Position numbers and translations under genes: made by a program. The notes beneath the pieces were generated by a model that made no database searches, was not told the origin of the DNA, and saw nothing but the letters and a program-made list of their open reading frames with translations. This document shows positions 31,878 to 38,692 of a stretch of 38,692 nt of DNA, in pieces. Origin of the DNA: Sporothrix humicola (taxonomy: Eukaryota; Ascomycota; Sordariomycetes; Ophiostomatales; Ophiostomataceae); the NCBI GenBank assembly GCA_021396245.1, contig WNYE01000157.1:1-38692 (forward strand), read 5' to 3'. Position 1 is the first letter of the stretch; each line of letters opens with the position of its first letter.

Positions 31878-32383
31878 AGGAAACGAGATGTGTTTGGCTG
31901 CGTCTGGGCAATGGTACTTTCCTCATCCTCATCATCACCATCATCACCAAAAGATTGACTCCCTTCCAGCGAAAAGTCTGGACAACAGGAGCAACTGTAG
32001 GCAAATCACGCCATGTCGGGCCTTGTATCTAAACAAGGGCACGTTGATTTCTAAGTTGAAATTTATTAATCACGGACAGCGTTTTGTGTGAAATAACCCA
32101 GGAGGTCAGAACGTGGGATATTGGAGCAAGTGTTTCATCCCATGTCAAAATCAACATTATGAGTGACATCGATCGTTTAGTGTGTGGGCATCATATTTCA
32201 TCTGCAAAATTGACTGTCGAAATAATGTTTTCGTTGTCATTATTTCCCGGTATGCAATCCCACAAATGCCTTCTGCACATTTACTCCCGTCGTTCTAATA
32301 TCGAATGCCAATTGCATGAACGGATGTGCCCGTGTGGCACTCAATATCGCCATAACCTTATTTCATAGCGCCCGCCACATACT

Positions 32384-32419
32384 TGCCGTTTGGGCGGTTT
32401 AGGCGGTTTGGGCAGTTTG
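32384..32419. repeat. 9-bp tandem repeat x4 upstream of the Mpv17-like gene
   Basis: Four adjacent units of consensus GGCGGTTTR lie at 32384-32392 (TGCCGTTTG, diverged), 32393-32401, 32402-32410 and 32411-32419 (one change). They are about 285-320 bp upstream of the Mpv17-like ATG. Confidence 0.8.
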
Positions 32420-32619
32420 AGTGGACGGGTCCCTGGAACGGTGACTTTTTTAGCGCTGTCAGCTACCCGCTGTAGGGCTTAGGGGCCGGGTCGTGTATCG
32501 TGGCCCCCTGACATATGCGACACTCTGAGCTTCCCCTCTTCTGTCGCACCTTCTGTTTACAGAGCCCGAACATTGCAACTTCTCAACTACCAAAACGAGG
32601 CACGGCCTTTGGACTTCCT

Positions 32620-32651
32620 CAACTTTTCACCAACTTTTCACCAACTTTTCC
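32620..32651. repeat. 11-bp tandem repeat x3 in the leader of the Mpv17-like gene
   Basis: CAACTTTTCAC occurs at 32620-32630 and 32631-32641, followed by a 10-base third copy CAACTTTTCC (32642-32651). The array ends 50 bp before the ATG. Confidence 0.85.
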
Positions 32652-32701
32652 GATGCCGATATGATGAGATACCATCGAACGATCCCCTCCCCATTGTCAA
32701 A

Positions 32702-33355
32702 ATGCGCTCGCCGATGACGACTGCCATCATCCAGGCGACAACCCTCCATGCAATCTCGAATATTCTAGCCCAGCTGATCACGGCGTATCGCAGCAGAAAC
32801 GGTAGCATCACCGACAGCCAAAGCCTTTCTGCACCTTCTAGGAGCATCATCGACCTCCCACAGCTCGTCCGCTTCGTCATCTTTGCCCTCCTCACGGCGC
32901 CCATGAACTACAAGTTCCAGCAGCTGCTCGAATATGCCTTTCCAGGCGGCGGCGACAAGCCTCGCCGACGGTCGTTTCGGTATCGAGCTGGCCAAAGCTA
33001 CAAACGGCAGGATGATCTAGAAGGGCAGGGCGAGAAGCGGCACACATCGCCTCGCCGCCTGCACTGGGGCAATGTTTTTGCCAAGTGGTTCCTAGACTGC
33101 TTGTCGCTCGGCACTGCCCTCAACACGACGGCCTTTCTGATTATTATGGGTATCCTCAAGGGCCAGCCCGCCAGTCAGATCGGATCCAACCTACGCACCG
33201 GACTGGCTCCCATTGTCCTGGCCGGGTACCGTGTGTGGCCCATTGCGTCCATCATCAGCTTCACGCTTGTGCCGTTGGAACGACGCATCACATGGCTGTC
33301 GCTGGTCGGCCTTCTATGGGGTGTTTACATGAGCATTGTTGCGGCGAGGGTGTAG
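32702..33355 (+). CDS. Mpv17/PMP22-family membrane protein
   Basis: The 217-residue protein starts at the first in-frame ATG (32702); the open frame further upstream has no ATG. The N-terminus, MTTAIIQATTLHAISNILAQ, fits the family's 'P..T..i..g.l...gD.iaQ' opening, although the Asp is Asn here. A loop rich in Arg, Lys and Gly (residues about 85-115) follows. The C-terminal half holds the diagnostic segment GYRVWPIASIISFTLVPLE, then RITWLSLVGLLWGVYMSIVA. The 'WP...sF..VP...R..W..l....W..Y.S' pattern is the family signature. Four membrane helices are expected, in an inner mitochondrial, peroxisomal or vacuolar membrane; the target cannot be told. The gene is convergent with the RTA1-like gene (182-bp gap). 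Confidence 0.87.
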   Translation: MRSPMTTAIIQATTLHAISNILAQLITAYRSRNGSITDSQSLSAPSRSIIDLPQLVRFVIFALLTAPMNYKFQQLLEYAFPGGGDKPRRRSFRYRAGQSYKRQDDLEGQGEKRHTSPRRLHWGNVFAKWFLDCLSLGTALNTTAFLIIMGILKGQPASQIGSNLRTGLAPIVLAGYRVWPIASIISFTLVPLERRITWLSLVGLLWGVYMSIVAARV

Positions 33356-33537
33356 TTGAGGGCCAGCTGTGGCGAATGAAAACAATCTGTATGTATTGTG
33401 CTGTATGTATGTATGATTCCCTGTAGTAGACCCGTCTATGCTGTATGATATTAGATGCCCTGGCTAGACTTATATAGTATTCTTATGCAACTCAATATAC
33501 GAGTGAGCTCACCCACCCTCTTCCAGTCACCAACCCA

Positions 33538-34658
33538 CTAACGCCTCTTCGTGATCAGACTCCAGACCTTGGCCGGCCAGAACCAGTCCTCGAGCTTGAG
33601 GCCGTCACCTTTGTGCTCCTTATACCGCGACTCTGGCAAGGTGGCCGCACCATTCTCCCCTCGGCCAAACGTCGTCTCGGTGCCCGTCAGTTCAATCATG
33701 GACTCTCGCTGATCAGGGCCATTTCCACTGTCGGAGGATGCCGTCGGCATGCCGTCGGGGTACAGCGTGCTCGGATGCCAGATGAAAAACACAATCATCA
33801 CGAGCAGCATCAGCGCCGCGTCAAAGGCATACACGGGCCACTCGTGCGCCTGCAAGAACCCATCGACTCCCATGGAAAACTCCACCACGCGGTACAGATT
33901 GCGTGCCAGCACCGCCAGCGATGTGATGTAGAGCATGAAGAGGCAGGACCGCCAGGGGAGGGATGTCGGTGGTGTGTCCATGCTGCCGTTGGCCCGTTCT
34001 GTGTCGTGGCTTCCGCTTCTATTGTTGTTGCCCGCCCGCCGTTGACTGGCCAAGAATCGTTTGTGGAACACAAAACAGCATACCATGAACCCGATGAAGC
34101 CCAAAACCTGCAGAATCAGGCCCACCACGATAATGTCGGTGCCAATCTGTGCTGTCTTGTCCTTGGCTAAAAGTCCGCCACCGTTGGACTGAATCGATAA
34201 GAAGAAGAAATCGAAAAACACAAAGAGGCGCGTTGTCCAGCGCGGTGTAATCAGCGACAAATGCTCGGCATGGACGGCCCGGACAATGCGAGAGTAGACC
34301 ATGTAGAGCGTGGCCGCAAAGAAGATAGGCGCGAGAAGCAAGAAGAGCGACTGGAGAAGATAGGGGACCATGGAGCCCGTGTCGTTGTACGCTCCTGCTC
34401 GGGAGGCATAACCGATGACTTCGACTGGAAGAGAATGGTGTTAGATGAGGACTGTGAAGAGAACAAGATTTTTTGGGGAGACATACATAAGCCACCGAGA
34501 ACAAATGGTGTGCAGAACCACATCCGTTTGACGACCATTTTCCACAAGTGAAGAAGTGTAGCGACCAAGAAGATGCCCATAAAGACGAGAGACAATACAA
34601 GACTGGGAATGTACTTCCACAGGTAGTAATCGCCTTTAAAGGGTTGTAAGGTCGGCAT
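33538..34658 (-). CDS. RTA1-like seven-helix membrane protein (lipid-translocating exporter family)
   Basis: Two exons, 34487-34658 and 33538-34424, are separated by a 62-bp intron (donor GTATGT, branch CTAAC), giving 352 residues. Splicing yields FVLGGLFEVIGYASRAGAY, the family's second-helix motif. Further hallmarks are YLLQSLFLLLAPIFFAATLY, then RWTTRLFVFFDFFFLSIQSN-GGGL, LILQVLGFIGF and RNLYRVVEF. About seven hydrophobic segments alternate with short loops. The C-terminal 60 residues are polar and probably cytosolic. Yeast relatives (Rta1, Rsb1, Pug1) are linked to aminocholesterol resistance, sphingoid-base release and haem transport, so the substrate here is open. The gene is divergent from a Zn2Cys6 regulator gene (1.7 kb shared upstream region). 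Confidence 0.9.
34425..34486 (-). other. spliceosomal intron in the RTA1-like gene
   Basis: Coding-sense donor GTATGT and acceptor TTCCAG, with branch CTAAC upstream of the acceptor. Splicing joins TTA-T to TC-GAA (L-F-E). Confidence 0.9.
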
Positions 34659-36334
34659 CTTGAAGAGTGTGATGGAATGATCGCGATAAAGAAGACACAG
34701 GAAAAAGAATTCAATGGAAATAAAAGGAAAGCAAAGGAGCGGATGGTCAGAATGATGGAAATGACAGGAAAGAAGAGAAAACAATGAGAAGGTATGATGA
34801 TGATGTCTGGTACCATATCGATGGCTTCACAATCAAGCAGAAGATGGCCATGGTCGACCATAAATATTATCGCCAAGCCTTATGAATAGAGGCATGTCGT
34901 AGAAGGACCATTGTCTGTGATGCAATTGTTGAGGATGGACATGAAAGAATTGGAAGAGGCAAATACGGGGTCCAGAAGAAAATGAATACGCCGTATTTTT
35001 TACGCCGTATCAACGGCCGAGCACAAATCACAAACACAGATATCCTCAACCAGATACGACGTACATAAAAAAGCACATAAACAAGCCCTTCCCTCCTCAA
35101 GCTTACCCGATCATCAAAACCTTTGTCTCCTTTCTAGGCACCGAAATAAAATCTTGTCTCAACATTATCAAAGATACCAACATCTGCACAGCCCGGCGGC
35201 TTCTTCCACGTTTATTCCTCTTTTTACGGGAAACGCAATCTCACGATCCGTCGGAGGGTGTATTTTAGGTTTGCAAGATGGAATGGGATGGCATTGAAGG
35301 AAGGAAGCGAGGATGGCTCTGGTCCGTGTTAGTCGCAAGAGTGGAGCCACGGCAGGAGACGATGTTCACTAGCGTGGAGCAAAAAGAGAAACACGCGTAT
35401 TAGCTAATACGCAATGACGACGGCCAGCGCCGCGCTACTGCTTCTTGGTGAGCTCCTTCCAACTTTTGTCCCCTTTCCCACCAGAACTCAAATCAACATG
35501 CTGGACAGCGGGCCCTATGGACCCACCGACTGGAGTCCTTGCACATCTCCCCTTCATTCAAGCATTGAAGAGTTCAAAGGAGCCACAGGGCGGCAGGTGC
35601 CTGCCCAAATGGGAAACATTCTCTGAGGTCACGCCAGAACATCTCTTTCTTTGTTTTAACGCAGTACGTGCTGTCTATCTTTTCTCTCCTTGGTATCCCG
35701 AAAACCATCACCACTCGCATAGTTAAGCTTTTCTCCCCCGACTTTGACTTACGCCCGCCCCTTTTTTCTTGTCCTTCTGCCCTATCAAGCCTTCTAGACG
35801 ACTCTTGACCAGCGTTTCGAGAAACAAGAGACGACGTCAGCTATTTCAAATTCCAGAAAACTGGACCAGGCTGCCAGAAAAAGAAAAGGGAAAGAAAAAA
35901 GGAAAGAAAAAGATGACCCGAACGAAAAACGGTCGAGGAATCTTGGCAGCATTATAAGACCCCAAACAAGCGACATCACCATCCCCATCCTCCACCTTCG
36001 TCTCTTCTTTCTCCTCCCGCTCGTATCACGTAAAACGCGTATTCGTCCTCCTATCACTGTGAGCCCAGGGAAACCCTCACGCATCTCAAAGAATCCGGAC
36101 TCCAGAAACGCCAAACGTGTGACTGGTCTTCCTGGTATACGCGTCTACCGTTACAGCCTCACCCCCTCTTCCGGCGCCATCCAGGCCTGTTTATTCGCTT
36201 TGTACCTTTTTCTTGATAATATAACCCGCCTTCGTGGAACCGGGACGCCAGCCATCTGTTCCGTGCCAACGTGCCTCTACCACGCCCAAATTAGCCTCAG
36301 ACACCGCGAACGCATCCGCACACACCCCACGGCC
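34659..36334. promoter_or_regulatory. divergent upstream region shared by RTA1-like and Zn2Cys6 genes
   Basis: This 1.68 kb region lies between head-to-head genes. The part after the RTA1 ATG is AT-rich and purine-rich on the plus strand. The side near the regulator is CT-rich (for example around 35,980-36,060), typical of fungal leaders. No coding region was recognised. A palindromic Zn-cluster or SRE-like site was not identified with confidence. Confidence 0.5.
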
Positions 36335-38397
36335 ATGCTTCGTCGGCGCCACAAGAAGTCGCGTGCTGGCTGCTTAGAATGGTATGATATTTTTCCCCTT
36401 GTTTTCCTCTTATTCCATCGGCAAGGCGGTTACGCGGAGTTCTTCTCTCCCCCATTCTCTTTTTTCCCCTCGCTAACAGTCTCAATATAGCAAGCGGCGT
36501 CATGTCAAGGTAAGAACACACGGCCCAGACCTGTTTCTAAAGAGCGTCCCTTATATTCCGATCACTCCGGCATCTCTAGCCGGCTCTATTCTATGCAGGA
36601 CCCATGAATATGCATAAACGCAACAGATCCCCTTTGTATGGCCCATTATAAGCGAGTGATCAGAACCACTAACAAGATAATGTCCAGTGCGACGAGCGCC
36701 GGCCTGTCTGCTCTCTCTGCAGTGTGTCCGAGAGAAAGTGCACGTTTCCCACCCTTGCACCACCCGAACAGGACCAGCCGCCAGCAGACGGCCCCCTTGG
36801 TACTTCAAGGGGCACGTCGCCACTACCTGGGGCACCGTCTGCTTCCCGACCACAAGCACCGGCATCAGTTGTCACTCCTGCCCTCCCCGTCTTCCCTTCA
36901 CAATCGACAGGCAGTCCCAACGCTGCAAACGGCGATGGATCCGACCCTCTTCTCCTCATTGACGATGCCGACGGGGCCATTAACGTCAGCCATGCCGAAC
37001 TCATCGTGCATCTCATGAGCAACGAGGACATACAGAGTCTGGCGGCCAACCGTACTGACCTCACGAGTGGTATGATCCTCGGTCTCCGTGCTGGTATAAA
37101 AACACCGTACTTGCTGTATGCTATGCTTGCCTTCTCTGCCCGTCACCTCTCTTATTTGGCGTCGACTAGCGGCAACCACAAAAATATCAACGGCAGCAAG
37201 TCACAGTCACAGTCCCAGTCTCAGTCTCAGCAGAATACCCCGGAACAAAATGCGCAACCGCCCATCCCCTCGGATGTCCCCTGGATGCCATCTTCATCTT
37301 CACTGCATTCACAAGCATCCTCAACGCCTTCGTCTCTTTCTTCGCCGGCCATGAGTACAGCGCCGTCGCCTGCGGCACCACCTCAGTCATCAACACAGTC
37401 GACCTCCCCGCCGTCACAGTACCCCTTGCCGTCGTCCTTGCCGCCGCTCTCTTTCTCGTCAACGCCGCCATATGTCACCCAGTCACCGGCAGCAGCTGCT
37501 CGTTACAAGCGCCAGGCCGTTCTCCTTCAGACGCGCGCCATCTCCCTATTCAACACCGCTTGGCGTGCCAGCCAAGGTGTCATGGACCGCTCCAACTGCG
37601 TTCCCATGCTGCTGTTTTCTTCTGTTCTCGGCCACCACCTCTTTGCCGACTCGTTGTCCCACCGCGAGGACACGCTCGACAAATTCCTCGAGCACTATGT
37701 GCAGTGCGCCCAGCTCCAGCAGGGCGTCTATGCCATTGCCACCACGACCTGGCCCTTTTTGCTCGCGTCTGAGTTTGCGCCCATTCTACAATGGAGCGCC
37801 CGTTTTACGAGCCGCGAAGGCCGCGGCAATGACTGCGCAAAATTATTGACGCTCATCAACGGCGCCTCCGAGGACCGGCTGAGCAGCGCCCAAAAGGAAG
37901 CGTGCTGGAACGCGATCCGGCTGCTGCAGGTCGGGTTTGATGTTCTGTACTTGCCACCGCCAAAGACTCCAAAGACGCCCGGCACGAACACAAACACGGA
38001 CGCCATGGACATGGACGGGCCTGTAGATGGGGCTAGAAATGGCACCGAAAATAATCAAGACGGAGACGGTGAAGAAGAAGAAGAAGAAGAGTCCGAAGAT
38101 GACAAGGCCGAGCACAGCTACCGCCACAAGATGATTCTTCTGTGGGCCCTCATCATGCCCAAAGAGTTTTCCGAGCTGCTGGCTGTCAAGAACGAAGAGT
38201 CGTTGATTGTGCTGGCCTACTATGCCTGCCTCCTCAACCACGGCCGCCATCTCTGGCAAGTCCAGGATGCAGGAGCGTACATTATGGGTCTGATCAATAA
38301 CCACATGGGTCCTGAATGGGACGAGTGGTTGGCAGAGCCGAGACACCGTATGGCCACAGATGTCGTGGAAGCAAAGACACCAGGGACATCTTTTTGA
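36335..38397 (+). CDS. Zn2Cys6 fungal transcription factor, sterol-uptake-regulator-like
   Basis: Three exons, 36335-36381, 36491-36509 (19 nt) and 36688-38397, are joined by introns of 109 and 178 bp with CTAAC branches. The product is 591 residues. Splicing creates the zinc cluster, MLRRRHKKSRAGCLECKRRH then VKCDERRPVCSLCSVSERKC, with cysteines 13, 16, 23, 30, 33 and 40 (C-x2-C-x6-C-x6-C-x2-C-x6-C). The KKSRAGCLECK-RHVKCDE form is common in Upc2-type regulators. A Pro/Ser-rich linker with a QS repeat follows the first regulatory helices (ELIVHLMSNEDIQSL). A helical effector domain follows (YKRQAVLLQTRAISLFN, MLLFSSVLGHHLFADSL). An acidic loop (EEEEEEESEDD) precedes the C-terminal WDEWLAEPRHRM, also typical of that group. 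Target genes are unknown. The initiator is the first ATG in frame. Confidence 0.88.
36382..36490 (+). other. intron 1 of the Zn2Cys6 gene
   Basis: Donor GTATGA, branch CTAAC (in CGCTAACAG) and acceptor ATATAG. It interrupts the codon of the second zinc-binding cysteine (TG|C). Confidence 0.9.
36510..36687 (+). other. intron 2 of the Zn2Cys6 gene
   Basis: Donor GTAAGA, branch ACTAAC near 36668-36673 and acceptor TCCAG. It lies in phase 0 between VK and the third cysteine (CDE). Confidence 0.9.
37198..37230. repeat. CAGTCN microsatellite encoding a Gln-Ser repeat
   Basis: Hexamers of CAGTCA, CAGTCC and CAGTCT encode QSQSQSQSQSQ in the linker of the Zn2Cys6 protein. The array stays in frame and lies in a disordered region. 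Confidence 0.8.
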
Positions 38398-38617
38398 TTT
38401 TGTCTTGTTTATAAATAAATAATTATGATATTTTATGTTTAGTAAATATATTTGTTACATCTTCTTACCTTTAATCGCTGCGCACATAATTTTTTTTTTT
38501 TTTTTTTCAAGTAATACATGTTGTGGGTAGTAGTTAATTCTCTTAGTTTCGCTCAAATTAGCGCTAGAGTGAACCCCTTTATATATGCTAGTAACGCTTC
38601 CTTCTAGTAATAAAACA
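38398..38617. other. AT-rich 3' region of the Zn2Cys6 gene
   Basis: An AATAAA at 38414-38419 follows the stop codon closely and could direct polyadenylation. A poly-T run lies near 38,490-38,508. The region ends at the tRNA gene. Confidence 0.5.
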
Positions 38618-38692
38618 GGCAAGATGGCCGAGTTGGTTATGGCGTAGGATTAAGGTTCCTATGGAGCAATCCGCGTGGGTTCAAGTCCCACT
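38618..38692 (+). tRNA. tRNA-Leu (anticodon AAG), 3' end cut by the window
   Basis: The acceptor strand GGCAAGA (38618-38624) is followed by T8-G9 and a D arm GCC...GGC. The anticodon stem is TAGGA/TCCTA (38645-38649 and 38657-38661) around loop TTAAGGT, giving anticodon AAG at 38652-38654. A long variable arm (GGA GCAA TCC) marks it as a class II tRNA. The T arm is GTGGG-TTCAAGT-CCCAC. A box (TGGCCGAGTTGG) and B box (GGTTCAAGTCC) are intact. Only the first base of the 3' acceptor strand is inside the window. No anticodon-loop intron is present. Confidence 0.94.

Larger units (their letters stand above)
26644..32701. other. gene-free spacer (6.1 kb) with hairpins and homopolymer
   Basis: No credible coding region was found on either strand; open frames are short and lack motifs. 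The end next to the stomatin gene should contain its promoter and the end near 32,700 that of the Mpv17-like gene. Plus-strand CT-rich sequence occurs around 27,760-28,010. Several perfect or near-perfect short inverted repeats lie between 28,670 and 31,300. A 32-base poly-A run lies at 31844-31875. No transposon protein or tRNA box was recognised. Confidence 0.55.

Overview
The window looks like nuclear DNA of a filamentous ascomycete (Pezizomycotina, probably Sordariomycetes; the order is a guess). The evidence is short GT-AG introns (58-267 bp) with CTAAC/CTGAC-type branch sites, a Zn2Cys6 regulator, an RTA1-family membrane protein, and long gene-free spacers rich in purine/pyrimidine tracts. 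No bacterial operons, phage genes, CRISPR arrays or intact transposons were seen.

Layout, left to right. A 74-base poly-C run opens the window. It is followed by a minus-strand, RgpF-like type II membrane glycosyltransferase (88-1209). After a 3.2 kb spacer comes an RCC1-type Ran guanine-nucleotide exchange factor (4370-6142, minus). It is divergent from an uncharacterised acidic/RGG-like protein (6849-7916, plus). A three-exon KxDL-domain protein (10406-11358, minus) precedes a 6.6 kb gene-free, strand-asymmetric spacer. Next are a CTP-dependent diacylglycerol kinase (Dgk1 type, 17937-19238, minus) and, divergent from it, the ribosome-biogenesis DEAD-box helicase Spb4 (20646-22886, plus, one intron). 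A LENG1-like CIR-N domain protein (23191-24571, minus) is convergent with SPB4. A stomatin-family protein (25466-26643, minus) follows, then a second 6 kb gene-free spacer. The right end holds an Mpv17/PMP22 membrane protein (32702-33355, plus), a convergent RTA1-like protein (33538-34658, minus), a divergent Zn2Cys6 regulator (36335-38397, plus, three exons), and a tRNA-Leu(AAG) cut by the window edge.

Most genes are independent housekeeping genes, and there is no obvious metabolic cluster. The one functional grouping worth testing is the divergent RTA1-like / Zn2Cys6 pair. The Zn2Cys6 protein resembles sterol-uptake regulators (Upc2 type), and RTA1-family proteins are linked to lipid and sterol stress.

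The most striking observation is inside the RCC1 gene. About 88 bp coding for a conserved blade segment lies on the opposite strand, and the gene's own frame hits a TGA there. Turning that segment around restores one uninterrupted frame. It is either a real micro-inversion that disables or re-splices a normally essential gene, or a local assembly error.
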